From JBGPQJ01 sp963829485 (lineage in GTDB: Bacteria; Chloroflexota; Anaerolineae; Anaerolineales; Villigracilaceae), in contig CAWHIK010000010.1 of the NCBI GenBank assembly GCA_963829485.1, positions 62,001 through 126,000 of the forward strand: a stretch of 64,000 nt of DNA, written 5' to 3'. The position numbers were made by a program, and so were the translations under genes. Positions 49,050 through 59,200 of this stretch are shown piece after piece (within the stretch, counting starts at the first letter, position 1; each line of letters starts with the position of its first letter). The notes beneath the pieces are model-generated. The model was not told where the DNA came from, did not search any database, and saw only the letters and a list, made by a program, of their open reading frames with translations.

Positions 49050-50378
49050 ATGACCAAGATCACTTTCATTGGAGCAGGCAGCCTGGGTTTCACCCGCGAA
49101 CTCGTCCGCGACATCCTGACCTTCCCGCTGCTGGCGGACACGGAGTTGGCGCTGATGGATATCAATGCCGAGCGCCTCGATTTTTCCAAGCGTTCGGTGG
49201 AGAAGATCATCGCACTGGGGAAATATCCCGCCAAAGTCACGGCGACCATGGACCGGGTCGAGGCGCTGCGCGATGCCGATGTGGTGCTGACCACCATCCT
49301 GGCAGGCGCCACCGACGTCTGGCGGCACGATATCGAGATCCCCAAGAAATACGGCGTGGATACCAACGTCGGCGACACGCGCGGACCCTCGGGAATCTTC
49401 CGGTTCATGCGCACACTGCCTCCGATGATGGATATCGTCCGCGACATGGAGAAGGTTTGCCCCAACGCTGTGCTGCTCAATTACACCAACCCGATGGCGA
49501 TGCTGTGTGGAGCCATCCAGCGCAGCTCTTTTATCCCGACCACCGGACTGTGTCACTCCGTGCAGGGGACGGCGCAAATGCTCGGCTGGTGGATCGGAGC
49601 GGGATTGGACGAGATCACCTACACTTGCGCGGGAATCAATCACCAGGCCTGGTATCTCGACTTCAAAGTCAATGGGGAGAATGCCTACCCACGCATCCAT
49701 AAGGCGATCACCGAAGAGCCGGATGTGTACAACTCGGAGATAGTGCGCAACGAGATGTACCTCGCCCTTGGATATTATGTCACCGAATCGAGCGGGCACA
49801 ACTCCGAGTACAACTGGTGGTTCCGCAAGCGCCCTGATCTCATCGAAAAGTACTGCACCCATGGCACCGGCTGGAATCCTGGCGAGTATGCCTATATTCT
49901 GAAGGAATACCAGGAAAACGAGGCGACCTGGAAGGACCAGGCGAAGGAGTGGTTTGCCGCCGAGACTCCGATCGACATCGAGCGCGGGCATGAGTATGCC
50001 GCCTATATCATCAATGCGCTGAGGGGTGGCGAGATGTTTAAGTTCAATGGCAACGTCCCGAACACCGGGATCATCACCAACCTTGGGCAGGATGCGTGTG
50101 TGGAAGTGCCTGTGCTGGTGGATAAGGATGGCTTCCACCCGATCTATGTGGGTGCGCTTCCTCCCTCTTGCGCGCTGCTGACCCAGCTTTCGAGCGGGAT
50201 CGAGGAGATGGCGATTAACGCCACGCTTGATGGCGACCCGACCATGATCTATCGCGCGATCTGTCATGACCCGTTGACGGCGGCAGTCCTGTCACTGGCA
50301 GAGATCAAGACGATGGTCAACGAAATGTTCGCCCAGAACAAGGATTATCTGCCGCAGTTCAAGCATTTCAAAGTGTAA
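49050..50378 (+). CDS. Glycoside hydrolase family 4, alpha-galactosidase (MelA)-like
   Basis: 442 residues. GH4 enzymes use NAD+ and a divalent metal to cleave glycosides by oxidation-elimination. 'KITFIGAGSLGFTRELVRDI' is the NAD-binding loop (residues 3-22), 'ELALMDINAERLDFSKRSV' follows, then 'GVDTNVGDTRGPSGIFRFMR', 'AVLLNYTNPMAMLCGAIQRS' and the metal site 'GLCHSVQGTAQML' with 'YTCAGINHQAWYLDFKV'. The C-H-S and G-I-N-H segments match alpha-galactosidase MelA more closely than 6-phospho-glucosidases, so an unphosphorylated alpha-galactoside is the likely substrate. Intact, cytoplasmic. It is preceded by a candidate operator and followed by a hairpin, opening a GH4-GH29-GH1 set. Confidence 0.92.
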   Translation: MTKITFIGAGSLGFTRELVRDILTFPLLADTELALMDINAERLDFSKRSVEKIIALGKYPAKVTATMDRVEALRDADVVLTTILAGATDVWRHDIEIPKKYGVDTNVGDTRGPSGIFRFMRTLPPMMDIVRDMEKVCPNAVLLNYTNPMAMLCGAIQRSSFIPTTGLCHSVQGTAQMLGWWIGAGLDEITYTCAGINHQAWYLDFKVNGENAYPRIHKAITEEPDVYNSEIVRNEMYLALGYYVTESSGHNSEYNWWFRKRPDLIEKYCTHGTGWNPGEYAYILKEYQENEATWKDQAKEWFAAETPIDIERGHEYAAYIINALRGGEMFKFNGNVPNTGIITNLGQDACVEVPVLVDKDGFHPIYVGALPPSCALLTQLSSGIEEMAINATLDGDPTMIYRAICHDPLTAAVLSLAEIKTMVNEMFAQNKDYLPQFKHFKV

Positions 50379-50397
50379 AAACAGTTACAAATGCCTA

Positions 50398-50429
50398 GGT
50401 GACAGTCACTGTATTCTGTGGCTGTCACC
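50398..50429 (+). terminator. Hairpin after the GH4 gene (terminator or attenuator)
   Basis: A 12-bp stem (GGTGACAGTCAC with GTGGCTGTCACC, one G-T pair) and 8-base loop, 22 bp before the next ATG. No strong T-run follows, so partial termination or mRNA end protection is likelier than full termination. Confidence 0.5.
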
Positions 50430-50451
50430 ATGATTTAAATAAGGAGAAAAA

Positions 50452-50812
50452 ATGATCCCTTCTTTCCTGCTCGCAAAGCTGTACGTCAAAGAGTTCGCTC
50501 AAGAATACCGATACGGGTTTCGAATTTACTTTGAAGAACATCATTGACAACACCATGCTCATCGGGATTGGACCGGTAACTGTGGGTGAGAAGAATTATG
50601 AAGGCGCAGCCATTACTCTGACTGCCGGAGATAAAACCGTCAGCGGAGCGGAACTCACCCGGCAGAACGGTGTCCCAGCGCGTATGGGTATGCTTCTAAA
50701 AGTTGTAGTCACTGGAGACAGACTTAATCCCGGCGCGCAGAAAATCACAGTCGCGGGAACTTCGGGCGACATCGGTAAATTCAAGTTTGATATTTCGGAT
50801 ACCGTTGCATAG
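50452..50812 (+). CDS. Small conserved protein of unknown function, frameshifted
   Basis: About 119 residues after repair. ATG 50452 is preceded by 'aaggag'. The first frame gives 'MIPSFLLAKLYVK'; an indel near 50488-50495 moves the frame to 'SLKNTDTGFEFTLKNIIDNT', then 'MLIGIGPVTVGEKNYEG' and the end 'GTSGDIGKFKFDISDTVA'. The protein is rich in beta strands and has no signal peptide or membrane segment. It resembles a small conserved protein I have seen next to sugar-catabolic genes, sometimes loosely labelled hydroxymyristoyl-ACP dehydratase; I cannot support an enzymatic activity from the sequence. Its position between GH4 and GH29 genes suggests a role in the glycan operon. Confidence 0.65.
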
Positions 50813-50839
50813 AGTTCTCCCGGCCTCTCCGCGGACGTG

Positions 50840-52232
50840 ATGATGCCTCACTTTGAGCCCACCTGGGAATCCCTGCACCAATACCGCGTCCCGGACTGGT
50901 TCCGCGATGCGAAGTTCGGCATCTTCATTCACTGGGGCATTTACTCGGTCCCGGCTGTGATGAACGAATGGTATCCGCGAGACATGTATCGCAAGGATTC
51001 AGCGGTGTACGAATATCATCGCGAAACCTACGGCGAAAACTTCGGATACAAGGATTTCATTCCCCAATTCAAGGCTGAACATTTCGACCCTGCACAGTGG
51101 GCAAAATTATTCGTTGAAGCCGGAGCGCGGTATGTCGTTCCAGTCGCCGAGCATCATGATGGATTCCCGATGTACGCCACCCCGCTAACGCGCTGGAATG
51201 CAGCCAGCCTAGGACCCAGGCGCGATGTCATCGGCGAGCTAACGACTGCCTTCCGCAAGGAGGGATTGGTCGCCGGGCTCTCGAGCCACCGGGCGGAACA
51301 TTGGTGGTACATGAACGGTGGAAAAGGATTTCCGTCGGATGTACAGGACCCGGCTTACGCGGATCTCTACGGTCCCGCCATGCCCTCGCCTGAAGGAAAT
51401 ACTCCCGAATGGAATCTTGATAACTGGACTCCCTGCCCCGATACTGCCTACCTTGAAGACTGGCTGGCACGCTGCTGCGAACTGGTGGACCGCTTTCAGC
51501 CGCAGTTGATCTACTTCGACTGGTGGATCCACCAACGGGCATTCAAACCCTACCTGTTGAAGTTCGCGGCTTACTACTACAACCACGTCCCGGATGGGGT
51601 TATCAACTACAAGCTGGACGCGTTCGAGAAGGGGACAGCCGTCTTCGACATCGAGCGCGGCTATGAGACGCAGATCCAGCCTGAACCGTGGCAAACGTGC
51701 ACCTCGGTGTCGAAAAACTCGTGGGGTTATATCAACCATCATGTGTACAAGGAGCCGGCGGCCATCATCCATCATCTTGTGGATATCGTCAGCAAGAACG
51801 GCTGCCTGCTGCTGAACGTGGGTCCCAAGCCCGATGGGACGATTCCCGAAGAGGAACAGGAAATCCTGCGCGAGATCGGACGTTGGCTGTGCGGTCAACG
51901 GCGAGGCGATCTATGGTACGCGTCCGTGGCGGATCTTTGGCGAAGGTCCTACCGAAATTCCGGCGGGACAATTCAGCGACAATGATGTTGCCTTTTCCGG
52001 GCAGGATATCCGCTTCACGACTAAAGGCGACCGTCTATTTGCCATCACTCTCGGGGAACCGGGCGAATCCGTAACGATCAAATCCCTCGTCGAGGGGAAG
52101 GTAAAATCCGTCAAATTACTCGGTTCTGAAGAAGAATTGACCTTTTCAACTCGGGATACGGGGTTGGAGATCCAATCTCCTCGGAATAGAACCGGAAAGC
52201 ATGCCTGGGTGTTTGAAATCGTGTATAGGTAA
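50840..52232 (+). CDS. Alpha-L-fucosidase, glycoside hydrolase family 29, frameshifted
   Basis: About 464 residues after repair. 'PDWFRDAKFGIFIHWGIYSV' (about residues 16-35) with 'HWG' is the GH29 opening; 'ARYVVPVAEHHDGFPMYATP' holds the 'H-H-D-G-F' active-site run; 'LIYFDWWIHQRAFKPYLLKF' carries the nucleophile Asp; 'LVDIVSKNGCLLLNVGPKPD' is the 'S-K-N-G-x-x-L-L-N-V-G-P' signature. The frame breaks near 51893 (one extra T); the tail 'AVNGEAIYGTRPWRIFGEGP', followed by a small beta domain, is in another frame and ends at 52232. The start is among ATG 50840 or 50843. There is no signal peptide, so fucosides are cleaved in the cytoplasm after import. Part of the GH4-GH29-GH1 cluster. Confidence 0.92.
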
Positions 52233-52235
52233 CCC

Positions 52236-54789
52236 ATGAAAAAAGCGACCGTCCTTCTCGTACTGGTTTTATTACTATGCGCCTGTGCGCCTGTGCCAGC
52301 CGTTGATGTCACTCCGGCCAAGGTCTTTTATGCCGGCGAACCGGGTGGAGTGAAGACTGCGTTGGATCTTGCGGTTCAGTCGGGGATGGTGACGCTGGTC
52401 GATGACATTTCCAATGCGCAGACGCTCGTGCTGAACGGACAAATCCCCGATGGGGCAGCGGAGCGAGTGGCGTCAGGCGCAGGGCTGGTGTTGATCCTCG
52501 GGGAGGAAATCACCGACGCTGAGGCGGGCGCGCTGCTTGGAAAACCGGTCTCCCTGCTGGCTGCGAATGACGCAGTCAGCCTGACGGATACCGAATCCGC
52601 GAGCGATTCGCTGCTGACGGAGATCATCTGGAACGGCGCGCCGCAGGTCCGCGAACGGTTCGCCCTCAGCGGATTGGACACGGATTGGACACCTCTGGTG
52701 TCGGCGTTCGAGAATGATGAGGGTTTTCTTTACCAACTGCCGGAAAACAAGTTTGTCATCACCTCGTGGTTGTCAGGAGGGGCAAATCCGCAAATTCAGG
52801 AGTGGGGCTATTTCAATTATCTGATCTATCATCTTGCTTCGCGAACATCTGGAATTGCGCCGGCGGCGTTTGCGGATTATCCCGCCTCGCCCATCCCACA
52901 TGCCAACGACCGCAATCCTTGATTCATTTTCTTGTGGTCGAACTGTTGTTTATCTTCTCCATATTTATCGTTGTGCGGCGCTACAGTCATCGCCCACCCC
53001 GAAGCGCTTGGATTCGCTTGTCGCAGATAAAAACCGGTTCCTGTCCAAGGAAGCGAACACAGACTGGGAGCGCGTCGGTTTTCACCGGCCGTTATCCGGT
53101 CTGCTGGTGGGGATGGGGCTCGGGATTTTGCTGTTCATCCCACTCATCATCTACCAGAATCTGGTACTGCCTCAATTCATTCTCCCTTCTGCCCAGGCGC
53201 TGGGGATGTGGGGACGGGTGGTCCAGTTCTTTGGTCTGACGTGGGTGGTCTTCGACATGGGCACATCGGTGGCGGCGATGAAGTTCCTGTCGCAATACCG
53301 CGTGTCGGACCCTGCGCGCGGATTCAAGTATGTGCAGGTGTACGTGTGGTGGCAGGCGCTATCAGGCGCCATTCAGGTGGCGCTGGTGGTGGCAGCAACC
53401 AGCATGGGGATTGTCCAAACACCCTATGCATTGTTTGCCTGGAGTATCGTAGTTCATTCGTTGATCCAAATCCCCGGATTCTTTGGAGTGATGCGTACCA
53501 CCCTCAACGGCCTGCAGAGATATGATTATGCCCGTTACATCGATACGATCGGCGTGATCATCATGCCCATTGTCATGCAAGTGGCTATCGTGCCGGTTTT
53601 CTATGCCTGGGGAAGGAACAATCCGGCGCTCGGTTCATCGATGAGTGCGGTGATCGGACTGGGAGTCGCGGCCTACATGGTGGAGTTCGGGCTGTTCCTG
53701 CTGGGGCTGTGGCTTTACAAGAGGCTTGGTTACAAAGCCAGCGTCCTTTTCATGGCTCACTTCGATTGGAGCACCATCAAGGATTCCTTCCGCTTTGGTT
53801 TCTTCGACATGCTGAGCGGAATTCTTGTCGCTGCCGGGGCGGCGATGGAGATCTGGGTCACGCAGCAGGGTCTGGTCAATTATTCCGAAACCTGGGGTAA
53901 CTGGCTCCTCGCCGGGAATTTCCTCGTCGCCTTCACAGTGTCCACCAATCTGTTTGACGGGGTCATGCCGGCTATTTCCGAGGCATTGTCCAATGGACGT
54001 AAAATGCTCAGCCAGTATTACAGCGTTCAATCCTACAAGTGGGGCGCTATTGCCAGTGCCGTGCTTGCGGCGATTCTGCTGGTGGTTGCTCCCAAGTTCA
54101 TCATGGGGTCGTCAGGCGAGGAGTTTCGCCGGGCGGCGGTCTATGCCATTCCGCTGACCATCTTTGGATCCATCCAATTCCTGGGATGGCTGGGGGATGC
54201 CATTTTCCTCGGCGCGAATAAACCCTCGTTACGTGCGCTGTTGATCCTGGGCGAACAGATCATCCGTATTGGATTAATGGTGATTCTTCTGGAACGGTTC
54301 CAGATCTTCGCCTTGCTGATTGCTTATTTTGTCGCGATACTGGCGCGCGGTCTCATCGCCTACTTTGTCGCTGATAGATACTGTTTCCCGCAGCGGTTCT
54401 ATTTCTGGCAATCTGCCGCAGCCCCGGTTGCCGCCGCCGTGGCATATTACTTTTTCCTGAGCGTATTGGCGAACTTCATCTGGCAGGGGGATGAAATCAC
54501 GAGCATCGTCCTGTTCTTCCTTGCGCTCGTGCCGTGTATGCCGGTGTTCTTCTTCTTTTATGCTCTGGCCGGCGGGTGGGACGTTGCCGGGTTGGAAGAA
54601 GTGGATGAAGCCAGCCGCATGTCGGGGCCGATGCGCCCGATCGTGAACGTGATCTTTATCATCCCCAGCAAGTGGGGCGCACGGATCAGCCCGCTGCATA
54701 ACCGTTTCCCGATCACCATGCGGGAATTGGCTCAAGCTGAAGCGCGCTCATTGACGGAAGAAAGAGTCAAGCTGGTGACAGAAAGTTAA
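52236..54789 (+). CDS. Lipoprotein-like domain fused to, or followed by, a polysaccharide flippase (MATE/Wzx-like), frameshifted
   Basis: The first 225 residues start 'MKKATVLLVLVLLLCACAPV', a lipoprotein-like signal, then an alpha/beta domain ending 'YLIYHLASRTSGIAPAAF'. Just after its apparent stop at 52922 another frame gives a membrane helix and linker 'LIHFLVVELLFIFSIFIVV' and 'RRYSHR', after which a third frame continues 'LDSLVADKNRFLSKEANTDW' into some 12 membrane segments ('LLVGMGLGILLFIPLIIYQN', 'DTIGVIIMPIVMQVAIVPVF', 'MLSGILVAAGAAMEIW', 'GALIASAV'-like repeats) typical of polysaccharide flippases. Two or three indels between 52905 and 53010 are needed; with them the two parts make one protein of about 850 residues. 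A two-gene reading is possible. It begins 3 bp after the fucosidase gene. Confidence 0.65.
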
Positions 54790-54840
54790 TTCGTAGAAAA
54801 TCTAACCGTCGCCTGCAACGACACCAAAAGATTCCCATCG

Positions 54841-56205
54841 ATGACTTATCCTCAATTTCCTCCCTTTTTCCTGTTCGGAACCGCCACTGCGGCTTTTCAG
54901 ATCGAAGGCAGTCCCCGCGCGGACGGAAAAGGTCCATCCATCTGGGATACGTTCACACACAAATCCGGCAAGGTGGTCACCGGAGAGAACGCAGATATTG
55001 CCTGTAATACTTACGCTGACCCCAGGCGCGACCTTGCGTTGATGACCGAATTGGGGCTCAATGCGTATCGCTTCTCAATAGCCTGGAGTCGGGTTCTCCC
55101 TGAGGGGCGGGGACAGGTCAACCAGAAAGGGCTGGATTATTATCGCCGCCTGGTTGATTCACTCCTCGAGCGGCGCATCCTGCCTTTCATCACGCTCTTC
55201 CACTGGGACACGCCGCAAGCCCTGCAGGATCTGTGCGGTGGATTTGCCGGGCGTGACATGGCAAACTACTTTGCCGATTATGCGGAAATTGTTGTTAACG
55301 CGCTGGGTGACCGCGCCAAGCATTGGATTACGCTCAACGAGCCCTGGGAGCACGCCGCTTTTGGGCATTTGCTCGGCACACACGCGCCGGGACATCATAA
55401 TCCCTTCACTTACTTCAAGGTGGCTCATCATCAATTGCTGGGACACGGTCTCGCCGTGGAGCGGATTCGCGCGGCTTCGCCCGATGCGCGGGTCGGGATC
55501 ACCCTCAGCCTGACTCCCATTTTCCCGGCGACCGAGGACAAGAAGGATGTCGCTGCAGCCAAAGTGGCGAACCAGTTCTTCAACGATTTCTACCTCGACG
55601 GGATTTTCAAAGGCTCCTACCCGAATCCGCTTTGGAAGAAGATCGGCATTGCCCGCCCAAAGGTCGGCGCGGACGATATGAGCATCATCTCGCGACCGGT
55701 GGATTTCCTCGGCGTGAACTACTACAGCCGGGAGTTCGCACGATCTGCCTGGTATGTGCCGTTCCTCGGCGCCTGGGTGGACGAGGTGGACACGGGCGGC
55801 AAGGAAGCGGTTATCGACGGTACGCAATATACCAACGCAGGGCGCGAGGTGTATCCCCCGGCGTTCTATGCAATGCTGATGCGATTGAAGGACGAGTATG
55901 GCAATCCGCTCATGTACATTACGGAGAACGGCGCGTCCTTTACGGATACGCTCGTGAATGGACGTGTGCACGACCCTCTGCGCGTTTCCTTTCTGGAAGG
56001 CTACATGGACGCTGCGGCGCGCGCCATCGAGGACGGGGTCAACCTCAAAGGTTATTTTATCTGGTCTCTTGTGGATAACTTCGAGTGGAGCCAGGGTTTT
56101 TCAAAACGGTTCGGGCTGGTGTATGTGGACCACGCCACGCAGGAACGATTTATCAAGGACAGCGGGTACTGGGTGCGCGATATGATTCGCTCCCAGGCTA
56201 AATAA
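54841..56205 (+). CDS. Beta-glucosidase, glycoside hydrolase family 1
   Basis: 454 residues, normal for GH1. 'FLFGTATAAFQIEGSPRADG' with 'GPSIWDTFTHKSGKVV' is the N-terminal signature (residues 10-43), 'AYRFSIAWSRVLPEGRGQVN' follows, the acid/base Glu is in 'HWITLNEPWEHAAFGHLLG', and the nucleophile Glu in 'LMYITENGASFTDTLVNGRV'. 'GYFIWSLVDNFEWSQGFSKR' closes the barrel. Intact, no signal peptide, so it is cytoplasmic. It cleaves beta-glucosides or beta-galactosides; the exact sugar cannot be told. It follows the flippase-like gene by about 50 bp. Confidence 0.95.
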   Translation: MTYPQFPPFFLFGTATAAFQIEGSPRADGKGPSIWDTFTHKSGKVVTGENADIACNTYADPRRDLALMTELGLNAYRFSIAWSRVLPEGRGQVNQKGLDYYRRLVDSLLERRILPFITLFHWDTPQALQDLCGGFAGRDMANYFADYAEIVVNALGDRAKHWITLNEPWEHAAFGHLLGTHAPGHHNPFTYFKVAHHQLLGHGLAVERIRAASPDARVGITLSLTPIFPATEDKKDVAAAKVANQFFNDFYLDGIFKGSYPNPLWKKIGIARPKVGADDMSIISRPVDFLGVNYYSREFARSAWYVPFLGAWVDEVDTGGKEAVIDGTQYTNAGREVYPPAFYAMLMRLKDEYGNPLMYITENGASFTDTLVNGRVHDPLRVSFLEGYMDAAARAIEDGVNLKGYFIWSLVDNFEWSQGFSKRFGLVYVDHATQERFIKDSGYWVRDMIRSQAK

Positions 56206-56275
56206 TTCCCGTTTATTTTAAATCCGGATATACTTCGCCGTTATACACTTAACGAAAGCGCTGGAGCAAGTCTGA

Positions 56276-59200
56276 ATGACAAACTCTTACCGGTTGGGTA
56301 TTGATATTGGTTCTACGACTGCCAAGGTCGTGCTGCTGAATGCGGAGGGGGATGTCGCGTTTTCGGCATACCGCCGTCATAATGCGGAGACGCTGGCAAC
56401 CCTCAAGGAAATCCTTAATGCATCAATGGAGAAGCTGGGGAATGCGGAAGTCGCGTTCCTCGTCACGGGTTCTGCCGGGATGGGAGTGGCGGAGAAATAT
56501 GACCTGCCGTTCATTCAGGAAGTGGTGGCATCGGCGGAGGTGATACGCCAGCGCCATCCACAGGTGCGGACGCTGGTGGACATTGGCGGCGAGGATGCAA
56601 AGATCATTTTCTTCGATGAGCAGTATCGCCCCGACATTCGCATGAACGGTTCATGCGCCGGTGGGACAGGAGCGTTCATCGATGAAATGGCAACCTTGCT
56701 GGGCGTGGCGGTATCCGACCTGGACGACCTCGCCAGCCGCTCCACGACCATCTATCCGATGGCGTCGCGCTGCGGGGTGTTCGCCAAGACCGATCTGCAA
56801 AATCTTCTGAGCCGGCAGGTCCCGAAGGAAGATATCGCTGCCTCGGTATTCCATGCGGTCGTGCTGCAAACGCTGGCAACGCTGGCACGCGGACGTGACG
56901 TGCGTCCGACTCTGCTTTTCAGCGGCGGACCGTTCACTTTCCTGCCGACACTGCAAACGGCATTTCTCAATGTGCTCAACCTGACCGAATCAGATGTCGT
57001 CCAAGCGGAATCCCCGGAGCTGCTGCCGGCGCTGGGAGCGGCTCTCGCAGAGAGTTCGATCCGTAGAACGGAATCCATCCAGGGGTTGATCGATACCCTG
57101 TCAGAGGATAAAACGCATGCGCTGGCCCAGGTGAACCGGCACAACGCGTTGTTCGATTCACCGGACCAGTATCAGGATTGGGTGCAGAATCACAAAAATC
57201 ACCGCATCGAAAAGATCGCCATCGCAGATTGTACCGATACGGATTATTTCCTGGGAATCGACTCGGGTTCGACGACCACCAAAGTGGTGCTGATCGATGC
57301 CGGCGGACGGGTGGCTTTCAGCTTCTACGCCAACAATGGAGGAAACTCCATCAAAGCGGTGCAAAACGGATTGGGCAGCATCCGCCAGGCGTTTGAAGGA
57401 AAGGATTTTTCGCCGAGAATAGCCCGCAGCGTTGTGACTGGTTATGGGGAGGACCTGATCCGCGCCGCCTTCGGAATGGACGAAGGGATCGTCGAAACGC
57501 TGGCCCATTTCCGGGCGGCGAGGGCGTTCGACCCGCAGGTGACCTTCATCCTGGACATCGGCGGGCAGGACATGAAGGCGATCTTCATCAAGGACGGGCA
57601 GATCCAGAATATCGAGATCAATGAAGCATGTTCGTCGGGGTGCGGCTCGTTCATCGAGTCGTTTGCGCGGAACATGGGTTACGGCGTGGCGGATTTTGCC
57701 GGGCTGGCCTGTAATGCACCGTCGCCGTACAACCTCGGGACGCGCTGCACGGTGTTCATGAACTCTCGCGTCAAGCAGGCGCTGCGGGAAGGTGCACGGA
57801 TCAATGATATTTCCGCAGGGCTGGCTTATTCGGTCATCAAGAACGCGCTGCACAAGGTTCTAAAGATCACCAACACCGAAATTCTGGGAGATCATATCGT
57901 GGTGCAGGGCGGCACGTTCCGCAATCCGGCAGTGCAGAAAGCGCTGGAGGTGCTGATCGGACGCCCGGTGGTCTGCCCCGACCTGGCGGAGTTGATGGGT
58001 GCATACGGTGCTGCACTGACGGCACGCGATGCGTGGAATGGGCGGCGTCTCCGAACAGAGCACGTTCATTGGACTGGAGAGCGTGGACGAGTTGGGCGAA
58101 TACCGTCGGCGAGATATCCGCTGCAAGGGATGCGAGAACAAGTGCGCCGTAACGAAACTGGGTTTTCCGAACGGGAACAGTTTCTTCTCGGGGAACCGCT
58201 GCGAAAAGATCTATTCCAATGGCGGAAAGGCGGAACGCAAGGGAGTCAGCATCCCCGCGCTGAAATATGCGCTGCTGTTTGAAAGAGATGGCTCGCCCTC
58301 ACCGGCAGTTCGCTCCCGAAAAGACGGGCAGGACGAAAAACCGCTCACGATCGGCATTCCTCGTGTGCTGAATATGTTCGAGAACTACCCTTTCTGGCAT
58401 GCCCTGTTCACGGAATGCGGGCTGCAGGTTCGTCTTTCATCGGCTTCGAGCAATGCACTTTATCAGGGCGGCGCAGCGCATATCATGTCGGAGAATTTAT
58501 GCTTCCCCGGCAAACTGGTCAGCGGGCACATCATGGACTTGATCCACGCCCAGGTGGACCGCATTTTCTACCCGATGGTCTTTTACGAAAAAGCCGAATT
58601 TACGGACGCCAACAACACCTACAACTGCCCGGTGGTTTCCGGCTATCCGGATGTGGTGCGCTCCGCCATCGACCCTCAGAAAAAATACAATATCCCGCTG
58701 GATATGCCCTCCATCACGTTTCGCGATGACGGCTTGCTTGATAAAGCCTGCATGGAATACCTGACCGGTCTTGGAATTAAAAAAGGTGTCATCACGAAGG
58801 CGCTCAAGAAAGCGCGCGAAGCCAGGAATGAATTCAAGCAGCAGGTGATCGACATGGGCGCGGAGATCATCCGCGATTCGGAAGCCGGCGGACGCCCGCT
58901 GATCCTGCTGATGGGGCGCCCTTATCACATCGACCCGCTCATCAATCACAATGTCCCGGACCTGCTGACCGATTTCGGCGTGGACGTCATCACCGAAGAC
59001 TGCATTCCGATGACCGGCGAGGAACTCGACAACCGGCATGTGATGACACAGTGGGAGTATATGAACCGCTATTTCCACGCCGCACGCTGGGCGGGGCAGC
59101 ACGAAAACGTCGAACTCGTCCAGCTCAACTCCTTCGGCTGCGGACCCGATCCGTTCCTGCTCGATGAGATCCGCACCATTATGGCGGAATACGGCAAACG

